Source: Aquabacterium sp. | GTDB lineage: Bacteria > Pseudomonadota > Gammaproteobacteria > Burkholderiales > Burkholderiaceae_C | Length of the DNA stretch: 64,000 nucleotides | Assembly (NCBI RefSeq): GCF_030652515.1 | Contig: NZ_JAUSAR010000116.1 | Location: 1-64,000, forward strand | Direction of reading: 5' to 3' | In this document: positions 43,124 through 52,286 of the stretch, in pieces | Layout: every line of letters starts with the position of its first letter | Numbering within the stretch: the first letter of the stretch is position 1 | Translations under genes and position numbers: made by a program | The notes under the pieces: generated by a model | What the model was told of the DNA's origin: nothing | Databases searched by the model: none | The model's input: the letters and a program-made list of their open reading frames with translations, nothing else

Positions 43124-43213
43124 GAATGCCACCTTTGTGATCCTTCTTTCGGCGTTTGCAACTCAATGTTGAGGCGTTCTGGTCGATACCGATCTGTCAA
43201 ACAAAGGTGTTTT

Positions 43214-43227
43214 GGCCCGATTGGGCC
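43214..43227. promoter_or_regulatory. Short inverted repeat between the haemoglobin and DUF3034 genes
   Basis: GGCCC-GATT-GGGCC forms a perfect five-base stem just upstream of the DUF3034-like ATG at 43246. It could be an operator half of the divergent promoter region or a leader hairpin. No function can be assigned from sequence. Confidence 0.3.
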
Positions 43228-43245
43228 GTGAAAAGGCAGTTCAGC

Positions 43246-44145
43246 ATGCAGCGATTCCCGGCAAGTCAAACCCGAAAAAATGCGTGGCTCACCTTGGCGG
43301 TGGCGGCCGCGTGTGCGGTGTTGGTGCCCAATTCGGCTCGCGCGGGTGACCGGCTTCTGGCCACCTGGGGCGTTACTCAGGTGGAAGGCGCAGGCGGCGG
43401 CGGGCTCACGCCTTGGGCCACCATCGCAGGCAGTGGCAGCAGCAATCAGATCGGGGGCTCAGCCTTTGTCACGCACACCAGAACCAACGATGGCTATGAG
43501 CTGAAGGTGGCGGGCGCGGCAGTGGGCATCCACGACCGGGTGGAATTGAGCATGGCGCGCTGGAGCTTCAAGCTCAGCGATGTCGTGCCAGATAAATCCA
43601 TCGAGATGAACTCGCTGGGTGTGAAGGTGAAAGTGATGGGCGATGCGGTGTACGACCAGGACAGCTGGCTCCCGCAGATCAGCGTGGGCGCGCAGTACAA
43701 GTCCAACGAGGACAAGGCACTGGTGAACTCGTTTGGCGCCGACAACAGCGACGTGGATGTGTATGCCTCGGCGACCAAGCTTTGGCTGGGCGCGGCGGGT
43801 GGCTACAACGTGTTGGCCAACCTGACGCTGCGCCTGACGCGTGCGAATCAGTTTGGGCTGGTGGGTTTCGGCGGCGCCGGCCATGACAAGCGCCAACTGA
43901 TGGCCGAAGGCAGCGTGGGTGTGCTGCTGCGCGACGACCTGGTCGTGGGCACCGAGTACCGCCAAAAGCCCAACAACCTGGAAGACACGGCGGCCATCCT
44001 GAAAGAAGAAGCGGCCTGGGATGTGTTTGTGGCCTGGTTTCCCAGCCGGTACGTCAGCCTGACGGCCGCATGGTTGAACCTGGGCAATGTGGTCAGCAAG
44101 CCGGACCAGCAGGGCCTGTACCTGTCCGGACAAGTGACCTTTTAA
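43246..44145 (+). CDS. DUF3034-like exported beta-barrel protein
   Basis: About 299 residues from ATG 43246, with AAGG upstream; longer upstream frame is not signal-like. Signal peptide (KNAWLTLAVAAACAVLVPNSARAG), then LLATWGVTQVEGAGGGGLTPWATIAGSGS, a pattern I recall from the DUF3034 family, and alternating amphipathic strands ending LSGQVTF, an outer-membrane-type C-terminus. It is divergent from the haemoglobin-cupredoxin pair and probably serves them, perhaps as an outer-membrane channel (inference). Confidence 0.75.
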   Translation: MQRFPASQTRKNAWLTLAVAAACAVLVPNSARAGDRLLATWGVTQVEGAGGGGLTPWATIAGSGSSNQIGGSAFVTHTRTNDGYELKVAGAAVGIHDRVELSMARWSFKLSDVVPDKSIEMNSLGVKVKVMGDAVYDQDSWLPQISVGAQYKSNEDKALVNSFGADNSDVDVYASATKLWLGAAGGYNVLANLTLRLTRANQFGLVGFGGAGHDKRQLMAEGSVGVLLRDDLVVGTEYRQKPNNLEDTAAILKEEAAWDVFVAWFPSRYVSLTAAWLNLGNVVSKPDQQGLYLSGQVTF

Positions 44146-44183
44146 GCAGGCGCCCGAGCAGCCAGTTTTTCTCCTTTACATTC

Positions 44184-44213
44184 GGTTCACAAGCGGTACA
44201 CCGTTTGTAAACC
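44184..44213. promoter_or_regulatory. 30-bp palindrome upstream of macA, candidate repressor operator
   Basis: Left arm GGTTCACAAGCGGT (44184-44197) and right arm ACCGTTTGTAAACC (44200-44213) pair at 12 of 14 positions around a 2-base centre. A TTTACA at 44175-44180 could be a -35 element, so a bound repressor would cover the promoter. Size and symmetry suit a TetR-type dimer, but no regulator gene is nearby. The macA ATG is 22 bp further on. Confidence 0.6.
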
Positions 44214-44235
44214 TGAGTGGGCGAGACTGGGCTTC

Positions 44236-45453
44236 ATGAAAAAAATCAAATCCACCTGGTTCACGCCGACGCGCGTGGTGCTGGGGGCCCTGGTGGTGGC
44301 GGCTGCCGCCTGGGGCGTCAAAAAAGTCTTCTTCACCGCGCCGGCCAAGCCGGATGTGATCACCGCCAGCGCGACTGTGGGTGACATGGAAGACACCGTG
44401 TTGGCCAGCGGCACCATCAAGTCCTTCAAGGACGTGAGCGTGGGCGCACAGGTGTCGGGGCAGATCAAGAAGCTGCACGTGGCTTTGGGCAACAAGGTGA
44501 CCAAAGGCCAGTTGGTGGCCGAGATCGACTCGACCACTCAGCAAAACGCCTATCAAAACGCGCAGGCCCAGATCGCCTTGCTGCAAGCTCAATTGCTGGC
44601 CAAGCAGGCCACCTTGACGCAGGCTGAACTGTCGTTCAAGCGCAAGAAAAGCCTGCTGGCCCAGGATGCCGGATCGGCGGTTGATTTCGAAGACGCACAA
44701 GCCGCGCTGGCCACGGCCAAGGCCGACATCTCCGTGTTCAACGCCCAGATCCAGCAGGCCAAGACCTCGCTGGACACTGCGCGCGTCAACCTGGGTTACA
44801 CGCGCATCACGGCGCCCATCGAGGGTGTGGTCGTGGCCGTGCTGGCCGAAGAGGGCCGCACGGTGAATGCCAACCAGTCGGCCCCTACCATCATCAAGCT
44901 GTCCAAGCTGGACACGGTGCAGATCAAGGCGCAGATATCAGAAGCCGACGTGGTGCGGGTCAAGCCGGGGCTGCCGGTGTACTTCACCATCCTGGGCGAG
45001 CCGAACAAGCGTTATGAGGCGCAGCTCAAGTCCATCGAGCCGGTGCCAGATTCATCGCAGACCGATACCACCAGCTCAACGAGCAGCACCTCCACCACGG
45101 CCACCGCCATCTATTACAACGGCCTGTTTGAGGTGCCCAACCCCGATGGCAAGCTGCGCGTGGCCATGACGGCCCAGGTCTTCATCGTGCTGGCCAAGGC
45201 CAAGGATGCCTTGCTGATCCCCGCCACGGCCTTGTCCGACAAGGCCGTGAAAGGCGAGTACACCGTGCGCGTGCTGGAAGGTGAAGAGGGTGAGCAAAAG
45301 GTGGTGCCGCGCAAGGTGAAGGTGGGCCTGAACAACCGCGTGCAGGCCCAGGTGCTGTCGGGCCTGAAGGCGGGTGAGAAGGTGGTGGTGGGTGAGGCTG
45401 GCCCGGCAGGCAGTGGCGGTGGCGGCGGTGGTCGTCGCGGCGGGATATTCTGA
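44236..45453 (+). CDS. macA: MacA-type periplasmic adaptor
   Basis: 405 residues from ATG 44236. Membrane helix near residues 13-28, lipoyl half-motifs ([49 protein letters not shown]), an alpha-hairpin rich in Ala/Gln (about 98-180), and beta-barrel and C-terminal domains ([52 protein letters not shown]). It has a Ser/Thr-rich insert ([13 protein letters not shown]) and a Gly-rich tail. It links MacB to the outer-membrane factor. It starts an operon with macB (16 bp) and the outer-membrane gene. Confidence 0.93.
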   Translation: MKKIKSTWFTPTRVVLGALVVAAAAWGVKKVFFTAPAKPDVITASATVGDMEDTVLASGTIKSFKDVSVGAQVSGQIKKLHVALGNKVTKGQLVAEIDSTTQQNAYQNAQAQIALLQAQLLAKQATLTQAELSFKRKKSLLAQDAGSAVDFEDAQAALATAKADISVFNAQIQQAKTSLDTARVNLGYTRITAPIEGVVVAVLAEEGRTVNANQSAPTIIKLSKLDTVQIKAQISEADVVRVKPGLPVYFTILGEPNKRYEAQLKSIEPVPDSSQTDTTSSTSSTSTTATAIYYNGLFEVPNPDGKLRVAMTAQVFIVLAKAKDALLIPATALSDKAVKGEYTVRVLEGEEGEQKVVPRKVKVGLNNRVQAQVLSGLKAGEKVVVGEAGPAGSGGGGGGRRGGIF

Positions 45454-45469
45454 GCACGAAGGGCCTGAC

Positions 45470-47422
45470 ATGACACAAGCCCTGTTGGAGGTGAAAGACC
45501 TCTGGCGCGAGTTCCCGTCCGGTGAAGGCAAGGTGGCCGTCCTGAAGGGGCTGAACCTGTCGATCCGCGCGGGCGAGATGGTGGCCATCATGGGCGCCTC
45601 GGGCTCGGGCAAATCCACCTTGATGAACATCCTGGGCTGCCTGGACAGGCCCAGCCGTGGTTCCTACTTTGTGGCAGGCCATGAGACCAGCGAGCTGGCG
45701 CCCGATGGTCTCGCACGCTTGCGCCGCGCGTACTACGGCTTCATCTTCCCGCGCCACCACCTGCTGGGTGATCTGACCGCACTGGGCAACACCGAGATCC
45801 CCGCCATTTACGCAGGCCATGGCGCCGAAGAGCGCCACCAGCGTGCGCAGGCCTTGCTCACCCGATTGGGCCTGGGCGAACGCACCATGCACCGCCCCGG
45901 CCAGTTGTCCGGCGGCCAGCAACAACGCGTGAGCATCGCGCGGGCACTGATGAATGGCGGCGACGTCATCCTGGCCGACGAGCCCACGGGCGCGCTGGAC
46001 AGCGTCAGCGGCGCCGAGGTGATGAACATCCTGCGCGAGTTGCATGCCGAGGGCCACACGGTCATCATCGTCACGCACGACCCCAAGGTGGCGGACCATG
46101 CGCAACGCATCATCGAGATCGCCGATGGCGAGATCGTGTCCGACCGCCTCAAGGACGGCGATGCCGTGACCACGGCCATCCTGAGCAACAACGCACCCGA
46201 CAGTCCGCCTGCATGGCGCGCGCACTGGGACCGCTTCACCGAGGCCTTCACCATGGCCTTGCGCGCCATGGCCGGCCACCGCCTGCGCACCTTGCTGACC
46301 ATGCTGGGCATCATCATCGGCATTGCCTCGGTGGTGTCGATGGTGGCGCTGGGGCAGGGCACGCGGGAGCGCGTGCTGAAGGACATCAGCGCGATGGGCA
46401 CCAACACCATCGACATCTTCCCCGGCAAGAACTTTGGCGACCGGCAGGCGGGGCGCATCCGCACCCTGGTGCCCAGCGATGCCGATGCCTTGGCGCAGTT
46501 GAGCTATGTGGACAGCGTGACACCGAGCGTCAGCACCAGCGTGACCCTGCGGCGCGGCAATGTGGAGGCCACGGCCAGCATCACGGGTGTGGGCGACCAG
46601 TTCTTCCGCGTCAAGGGCTACACCTTGGCGAAGGGGCAGACCTTTGATGTCGACAGCATCCGCCGCCAAACCCAGGAGGCGGTGATTGACCCGACCACCG
46701 CCAAGACCATGTTCGGCCCCAATGAAGACCCGGTGGGCCAGGTGATCTTTCTGGGCAATGTGCCGGTGCGCGTGGTGGGCGTGACCGCCCCTCAGGAAAG
46801 CGCCTTCATGGCCAGCGACAGCCTGAACGTGTGGGTGCCCTACACCACGGCCCTGCGCCGCTTGCTGGGGCAATCCAACCTGCGCAGCATCACGGTGCGG
46901 GTCAGCGACACCGTGTCTTCATCGGCGGCCGAACAAGGCATCATCAAGCTGATCAAGCAGCGCCATGGCACCGAGGATTTCTTCGTGCGCAACAGCGACA
47001 GCATCCGCCAGACGGTCGAGACCACCACGGCCACCTTGACCTTGCTGATCTCGTCGATCGCGGTGATTTCGTTGATCGTGGGCGGCATTGGCGTGATGAA
47101 CATCATGCTGGTGTCGGTGACCGAGCGCACGCAAGAGATCGGTGTGCGCATGGCCGTGGGCGCGCGCCAGAGCGACATCCTGCGGCAGTTCCTGATCGAA
47201 GCCGTGCTGGTCTGCCTGATTGGCGGCCTGTTGGGCATTGCCCTGGCGCTGGCCATCGGGGTCATTTTCGACACGGTGAGTGGTGGCAGTTTCAAGCTGG
47301 TGTATTCGGCGTCCACCATCGTGCTGGCCTTCGCGGTGTCGTCCTTGATCGGGGTGCTGTTCGGCTTCTTGCCAGCGCGCAACGCGGCGCGGCTGGACCC
47401 GGTTGATGCGCTGTCGCGCTGA
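45470..47422 (+). CDS. macB: MacB-type ABC efflux pump with altered Q-loop
   Basis: 650 residues from ATG 45470, with AAGGG upstream. The N-terminal ABC domain has Walker [10 protein letters not shown] (42-50), signature [15 protein letters not shown], Walker [13 protein letters not shown] and His-loop VTHD. In place of the usual FIFQRYHLL the Q-loop reads FIFPRHHLL, so the conserved Gln is Pro94 (codon CCG at 45749-45751). The C-terminal half has the four-helix MacB layout with a large periplasmic domain ([31 protein letters not shown]) and the conserved [26 protein letters not shown]. It exports macrolides, peptides or haem-related compounds in known cases; substrate here unknown. Confidence 0.94.
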   Translation: MTQALLEVKDLWREFPSGEGKVAVLKGLNLSIRAGEMVAIMGASGSGKSTLMNILGCLDRPSRGSYFVAGHETSELAPDGLARLRRAYYGFIFPRHHLLGDLTALGNTEIPAIYAGHGAEERHQRAQALLTRLGLGERTMHRPGQLSGGQQQRVSIARALMNGGDVILADEPTGALDSVSGAEVMNILRELHAEGHTVIIVTHDPKVADHAQRIIEIADGEIVSDRLKDGDAVTTAILSNNAPDSPPAWRAHWDRFTEAFTMALRAMAGHRLRTLLTMLGIIIGIASVVSMVALGQGTRERVLKDISAMGTNTIDIFPGKNFGDRQAGRIRTLVPSDADALAQLSYVDSVTPSVSTSVTLRRGNVEATASITGVGDQFFRVKGYTLAKGQTFDVDSIRRQTQEAVIDPTTAKTMFGPNEDPVGQVIFLGNVPVRVVGVTAPQESAFMASDSLNVWVPYTTALRRLLGQSNLRSITVRVSDTVSSSAAEQGIIKLIKQRHGTEDFFVRNSDSIRQTVETTTATLTLLISSIAVISLIVGGIGVMNIMLVSVTERTQEIGVRMAVGARQSDILRQFLIEAVLVCLIGGLLGIALALAIGVIFDTVSGGSFKLVYSASTIVLAFAVSSLIGVLFGFLPARNAARLDPVDALSR

Positions 47423-48846
47423 TGGTGAAACGGATGGAACCCTTGTTCATGACTGATCGTTTGTTTCTTCAACGCAGGGCCTCAGGCCAGCGCCTGGTGA
47501 TGCTGGCCGTGGCCGCGATGCTGGCAGCTTGCGCCAGCCCCAGTGTTTACCGCTCGCCCGAGGTGACCGTGCCTGCGCAATGGCAGCAACAGCCTGCAGC
47601 GTCGGCGCCCAGCCCTGAGGCCCAGCCCGTGGCGGCCAACCGTTGGTGGGCGCGCTTTGGCGACCCCCAGCTCACGCAGTTGGTGGACGAAGCCCTTCAG
47701 CGCAACAACAACCTGGCCGTGGCCGCCATCAAGGTGCGCCGTGCCCAGTTGCAGGCGGGCTTGGCCGCCAGTGCGCAATTGCCCTCCGTCAACGTGGGCG
47801 CCAACACCTCGGCCAGCCGGTTGCTGGACGGTGGGCCGACCACCCGCACCAACAGCTTGAGCGCCGGGGTGAGTTGGGAGGCCGATTTGTGGGGGCGCCT
47901 GGCCGCGTTGCGCAACACCGCCGAATGGGAAGCGCAGGCCACCGACCAGGACCGGGCCGCGGCAGCCCTGTCCCTGGTGGGCACGACCGCGTCCTTGTAC
48001 TGGCAAGTGGCTTATCTGAACCAACGCATCGAATCCAGCCAGCAAAGCATTGACTATGCCCGCAAGACTTTGGAGCTGGTGAAGGCACAGCATGAGGCTG
48101 GCAGCGTGACTGGCCTGGAAGAGGCGCAGGCCGTGCAGACTCTGGCCAGCCAGGAAGCCAGTCAGACGCAACTGCAGCAGCAGCGGGTGGAAGCCCGCAA
48201 CGCCTTGTCCATCTTGTTCGATGGGCCACCCAGCCAAATCCTCGCCGAAGCCCAGCGACTGCCCGACGCTGCCTTGCCGGTGGTGGAGGCCGGTTTGCCC
48301 GCCTCGGTGCTGGCGCGCCGACCTGACCTGCGCGCGGCCGAGTTGCGCCTGCGCGGCAGCCTGGCCACAGTTGATGCCACGCGCACCAGTTATTACCCCA
48401 CCTTGAGCCTGACGGGCAGCCTGGGCGGCACCAGCAATGTCTTGTCCAATGTGCTGAGCAACCCCGTGGCCACGCTGGGTGCGGGCCTGGCGCTGCCTTT
48501 CATCCAGTGGCGGGACATGCAGCGCAATGTGGCGGTGTCGAAAGCCGATCACGAGCAAGCCGTGTTGGGCTACAGGCAGACCTGGTACCAGGCCTTGACC
48601 GATGTGGAGAACGCGCTGTCGGCGCGCACGCAATACGAAGTGCAGGCGCAGCAATTGCAACGCTCATTGGCCGCGGCCTTGCAATCAGAGCGCTTGAGCG
48701 AGATCCAGTACCGCGCTGGCGCCGTGCCTTTGAAGACCTGGCTGGACGCGCAGGAAACCCGGCGCGTGGCCACCAACAACCTGGCGCAAAACCGCTTGGA
48801 TCGCCTGACCAACCTGGTGACCCTGTACCAGGCCCTGGGCGGCTAG
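47422..48846 (+). CDS. Outer-membrane efflux lipoprotein (NodT/OprM family)
   Basis: 474 residues from ATG 47422, overlapping the macB stop by one base (TGATG). Other in-frame ATGs lie at 47434 and 47449. Lipobox LAAC follows a hydrophobic segment (LVMLAVAAMLAAC). Two OEP repeats (WWARFGDPQLTQLVDEALQRNNNLAVAAIKVRRAQLQ; LRAAELRLRGSLATVDATRTSYYPTLSLTGSLGG) and ending in QNRLDRLTNLVTLYQALGG. Third component of the MacAB-type tripartite pump. Convergent with the GT2 gene (6 bp gap). Confidence 0.93.
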   Translation: MVKRMEPLFMTDRLFLQRRASGQRLVMLAVAAMLAACASPSVYRSPEVTVPAQWQQQPAASAPSPEAQPVAANRWWARFGDPQLTQLVDEALQRNNNLAVAAIKVRRAQLQAGLAASAQLPSVNVGANTSASRLLDGGPTTRTNSLSAGVSWEADLWGRLAALRNTAEWEAQATDQDRAAAALSLVGTTASLYWQVAYLNQRIESSQQSIDYARKTLELVKAQHEAGSVTGLEEAQAVQTLASQEASQTQLQQQRVEARNALSILFDGPPSQILAEAQRLPDAALPVVEAGLPASVLARRPDLRAAELRLRGSLATVDATRTSYYPTLSLTGSLGGTSNVLSNVLSNPVATLGAGLALPFIQWRDMQRNVAVSKADHEQAVLGYRQTWYQALTDVENALSARTQYEVQAQQLQRSLAAALQSERLSEIQYRAGAVPLKTWLDAQETRRVATNNLAQNRLDRLTNLVTLYQALGG

Positions 48847-48852
48847 CGCCGG

Positions 48853-49575
48853 TCAGCGGTCCACGTCGTAAAAGAAGTGGTCTGCGGCCGCGCGATCGCC
48901 TGCAAAGATGCGGCGGACCAGGTCAGGGTTCTTGAACAGGTACCAATCGCCAAACATGTCGAACTTGCGGCACGAGGTGGTGATGCCATGGCGCCAGATC
49001 GTGCCGTACTTTTGACCACGCTGACGACCCAGGGCTTGAAGGCGCAAGGCGAAGTCCACGTCTTCGACGCTGACCAGTTGTTCGTTGAAACCCTTGAGTT
49101 CGTCAAAGGCGTCTCGCCTGAACCAGAACATGCCGTATGACAGGCGGTTTCTGATCACATAGGGCAGCACCGACAAGGCACTGAAGAAGATGCCGGTGGA
49201 CATGCGTTCGGGGTGAATCATGGAACCGCCGCCCACGTAGCGGGGGTCATGCACCCGGGCCATCACAGCCGCCACGGTGCTCTGTGACATCCAGCTGTCG
49301 GCATCGATGGTGGCAATGGCGGGTGCCGTGCTGGCGCGGATGGCCGCGTTGCGCACGGCCGAGATGCACTTTTTGTCTTCGGCCACGCAACGTGCGCCCA
49401 AAGACTCGGCGATGGACCGCGTTTGGTCAGTGCAGCGGTTCAGCGCCACCACCACCTCGACCGATTGGCCAGCTTTTTGGGCCGAATGGAAGACGGTTTC
49501 AACGCATCGGCCGATGAAGCGCTCTTCGTTGTGGGCAGGGATGGTGACCGCCAGGGCAGGGGGCTTGCTGCTCAT
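48853..49575 (-). CDS. Family 2 glycosyltransferase (soluble)
   Basis: 240 residues from ATG 49575. GT-A fold: LAVTIPAHNEERFIGRCVETV, VVVALNRCTDQTRSIAE, IATIDADSWMSQSTV (DxD), GMFWFRRDAFDELKGFNEQLVSVEDVDFALRLQALG (acceptor side) and a short C-terminal part. No membrane helix. It belongs to a three-gene minus-strand set with the AlgD-like dehydrogenase and a GT4, 21 bp after the dehydrogenase. Probably adds a sugar to the same or a second polysaccharide. Confidence 0.9.
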   Translation of the reverse strand: MSSKPPALAVTIPAHNEERFIGRCVETVFHSAQKAGQSVEVVVALNRCTDQTRSIAESLGARCVAEDKKCISAVRNAAIRASTAPAIATIDADSWMSQSTVAAVMARVHDPRYVGGGSMIHPERMSTGIFFSALSVLPYVIRNRLSYGMFWFRRDAFDELKGFNEQLVSVEDVDFALRLQALGRQRGQKYGTIWRHGITTSCRKFDMFGDWYLFKNPDLVRRIFAGDRAAADHFFYDVDR

Positions 49576-49596
49576 GAGGTTTCGGGGTTCACCTCA

Positions 49597-50910
49597 TTAC
49601 CAGCAAATGCCCTGGTAGCGCCCCGCCTCGGACCGGCCACTGGTGATTCGCACGAAATCGACCACCATCTGATGAGGCTGTATTTTGCTCAAAATGTCTT
49701 TGAACTCAGCCGCATCATTGCCAATGAGAATGACTTCAGCATGGGCCAGGATGTCGTCGATGTTGTCCACCATCAGGCGAGAGATGTGCGGGATGTGGTT
49801 CAAAATATAATCACGGTTTGACCCGGTGATGCTGGCGATCGACACATTCTTGTCGTAAAGGCGCAAATCGTAGCCCTTGCCAATCAATGTCTCAATGACT
49901 TCGACCACGGGGCTTTCACGCAAATCATCGGTGCCTGCCTTGAAGCTGAAGCCCAGCACGCCAATCTTCCTTTTGCCATGCTCGGTCAGCATCTTGATGC
50001 CGCGCTGAACCTGCAAATGGTTTCCGGGCAAGATGGAGTTCAGAATGGGCGTGTCAACATCCAGGGTCTTGGCCTTGTAGGTGAGGGCACGGACATCCTT
50101 GGGCAGGCAAGATCCACCAAAGGCAAAGCCAGGCTTCAAATAATAAGAAGACAGGTTCAGCTTGTGATCGTGACAGAAAATGTCCATCACTTTGTGGCCG
50201 TCAATGTCGAGGGATTTGCAGATATTGCCAATTTCATTGGCAAAACCCACTTTCAAGGCATGCCAAACGTTGTCGGTGTACTTCACCATTTCCGCCGACG
50301 CCACATCGGTTCTGATCAGCGGCGCGTCCATGTTCACGTAGATTTCGGCCAAAATGGCGCCGCTTCGGCTGTCCGTTTCGCCAATCACGGTTTTGGGCGG
50401 TTGGTAGTAATCGTGAACGGCCGTGCCCTCGCGCAGGAATTCGGGATTGTTGCAGACCCCGAAGTCAACACCTGCCGTTTTGCCAGAACTGGCTTCCAGG
50501 GTGGGAATCACGATGTCCTTCATCGTGCCGGGCAGCATGGTTGAGCGTGCCACGACGATGTGGAAGCTGTCTTTCTCGGCCATGGCGGCGCCGATTTCTT
50601 CGCAGACCCGGCGCACATAGGTCAGATCAAGGCTGCCGTTGAGCTGGCTGGGGGTACCCACGCAAATCAGCGAAATGTCCGAGTTGTTCACAGCCTCGGC
50701 CACATTGGTGGTGGCCGTGAGCCGCCCCTCGCGAACGCAGGTCGCAATGATGTCGCCAATGTCTTTCTCGACGATGGGGGAGACGCCTTCGTTGATCAAC
50801 TTGACCTTGGTGGCATTGGAGTCCACGCCGATCACGCGATGGCCGTCATTGGCCAGGCAGCCCGCTGATACTGCACCGACATATCCAAGGCCGAAAATAC
50901 TGATGTTCAT
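49597..50910 (-). CDS. GDP-mannose / UDP-glucose-type 6-dehydrogenase, closest to AlgD
   Basis: 437 residues from ATG 50910; the frame is open further upstream but only overlaps the GT4 gene. N-terminal Rossmann fold MNISIFGLGYVGAV, GTPSQLNGSLDLTYV, and the catalytic Cys268 in FAFGGSCLPKDVRALTY. Total length (AlgD is 436) and Cys268 position match P. aeruginosa AlgD, and MDIFCHDHKLNLSSYYLKPG also reads like AlgD. The product would be GDP-mannuronate, or UDP-glucuronate if specificity differs. No alginate polymerase (alg8/alg44) is in the window, so the acid sugar probably feeds an EPS repeat unit. Confidence 0.87.
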   Translation of the reverse strand: MNISIFGLGYVGAVSAGCLANDGHRVIGVDSNATKVKLINEGVSPIVEKDIGDIIATCVREGRLTATTNVAEAVNNSDISLICVGTPSQLNGSLDLTYVRRVCEEIGAAMAEKDSFHIVVARSTMLPGTMKDIVIPTLEASSGKTAGVDFGVCNNPEFLREGTAVHDYYQPPKTVIGETDSRSGAILAEIYVNMDAPLIRTDVASAEMVKYTDNVWHALKVGFANEIGNICKSLDIDGHKVMDIFCHDHKLNLSSYYLKPGFAFGGSCLPKDVRALTYKAKTLDVDTPILNSILPGNHLQVQRGIKMLTEHGKRKIGVLGFSFKAGTDDLRESPVVEVIETLIGKGYDLRLYDKNVSIASITGSNRDYILNHIPHISRLMVDNIDDILAHAEVILIGNDAAEFKDILSKIQPHQMVVDFVRITSGRSEAGRYQGICW

Positions 50911-50938
50911 TTTCAAATCACTCAAGGGTTGAAGGTGT

Positions 50939-52198
50939 TTAAAGTGGGTGGCGTGATGATGGCGCCATGGCCTGGGCACAAAGTTGATCGAATTGATCTA
51001 CCGCAGTTCGCCAGGAGAATTTTTCACTCACCATGTGCTTCCCAGCATCGCCCATGGCGCGAGCCGTTGGTGGATTCTGAAGTAAAGCAAGCACGCGTTG
51101 CGAGAAAATGTTGGCATCGTCGGCGACATGGATGTTGACACCGTCTTGAACGGGCAAGCCTTCGGCGCCAATGGTGGATGAGACCACGGGGATTCCCATC
51201 GCCATCGCTTCAAAAATCTTGATGCGTGTGCCGCCCCCGACGCGCAGTGGAACCACTGACACGGTGGCTTTGCTCATGTAAGGCCGAACGTCGTCCACGG
51301 TCCCGGTGACCTGGATGCTGCTGTCCTGGGATGACAGCGCCTGGATGGCTGGGGTGGGGTTGCGACCAATGATGGTCAGTTTCACCCCCGGGCATTGTTT
51401 TTTGATGAGGGGGTAGGTATTTTTGGTGAATTCCAGGATGCCATCGATATTGGGCATCCAATCCATCGAACCCAGGAAGACAATGTGCTGGGGTTCCGGG
51501 GCGTATTCAATCTCCGAGAAAAATTCGGTGTTGACCCCGGTGGGAACATGGCCGAGCACATTGGTGAGCTTGAACTCATCCTGAAAACGGATGGCGTCGT
51601 CTTCGCTGACGGCAATGACCCCTTTGAATTTGGCGCATGTCTCCTGCTCGAAACGGTGGTATCGCTTCCACTGGATGCGCATGTAGGTTTTCAAAAGGAT
51701 GTTCTTGGCAGATTCAAAATGCCTTTTCCATATCTGGCTTTCAACATTGTGTTGAAAAACGATGATTTTGGATGGGTCAATCCCGGAATTCAGGATGTTG
51801 GGGGTCATTGACAGGAAATCTGCGATGACGATGTCGTAATTGTTTTGCTGATCCAGGGCCGCCATGGCCTGGGTTGCTTGGTTGCTGACGTATTTGTCAA
51901 TGACATAAGGATCTTTTGAAAGAAAAAGATTCTTGAGTGCACTGATTTTGAATTTGAAGCTGCTTTTGGGCTGGTCTTGCCATGGAATCCAGGTTTGCTT
52001 GCTGGAGTAAGTGGCTGCATGGTCCTTGGCCGCTTGCGGCATGCCCTGCGGAAACAGGGCCAGGTAAGTGATGTCGTGTCGGGTGTGCCACTCTTTGAGC
52101 ATCTGGAAAGTGCGGATCTTTCCACCTGAATCCAATGGATACAAAGGGTCTGCTTTTATCCAGAGTATTTTTTTGGAGGAATTTTTTTGATTCGACAT
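50939..52198 (-). CDS. Family 4 glycosyltransferase, XrtA/EpsH-associated (stp1-like)
   Basis: 419 residues from ATG 52198. ILWIKADPLYPLDSGGKIRTFQML is the typical start of the TIGR03087 subfamily linked to exosortase-A loci (from memory). GT-B features: IIVFQHNVESQIW, GVIAVSEDDAIRF, VPTGVNTEFFSE, IVFLGSMDWMPNIDGILEF and PLRVGGGTRIKIFEAMAMGIPVVSSTIGAEGL. It starts the minus-strand set with the dehydrogenase and GT2, about 28 kb from the main island. A cytoplasmic glycosyl transfer role is expected. Confidence 0.9.
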   Translation of the reverse strand: MSNQKNSSKKILWIKADPLYPLDSGGKIRTFQMLKEWHTRHDITYLALFPQGMPQAAKDHAATYSSKQTWIPWQDQPKSSFKFKISALKNLFLSKDPYVIDKYVSNQATQAMAALDQQNNYDIVIADFLSMTPNILNSGIDPSKIIVFQHNVESQIWKRHFESAKNILLKTYMRIQWKRYHRFEQETCAKFKGVIAVSEDDAIRFQDEFKLTNVLGHVPTGVNTEFFSEIEYAPEPQHIVFLGSMDWMPNIDGILEFTKNTYPLIKKQCPGVKLTIIGRNPTPAIQALSSQDSSIQVTGTVDDVRPYMSKATVSVVPLRVGGGTRIKIFEAMAMGIPVVSSTIGAEGLPVQDGVNIHVADDANIFSQRVLALLQNPPTARAMGDAGKHMVSEKFSWRTAVDQFDQLCAQAMAPSSRHPL

Positions 52199-52286
52199 AT
52201 GAAAGCCGCGTGCCCATGACAGTTGGTGTGGCAGTGACGTATTCTAGCGATGATGATGGCTATTCCCAGACATCAGGACATCCCAC

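Noticed and set aside
45182..46873. Long minus-strand open frame opposite macA and macB
   Set aside because: Antisense shadow of clear MacA/MacB coding, with composition typical of GC-skew artefacts.
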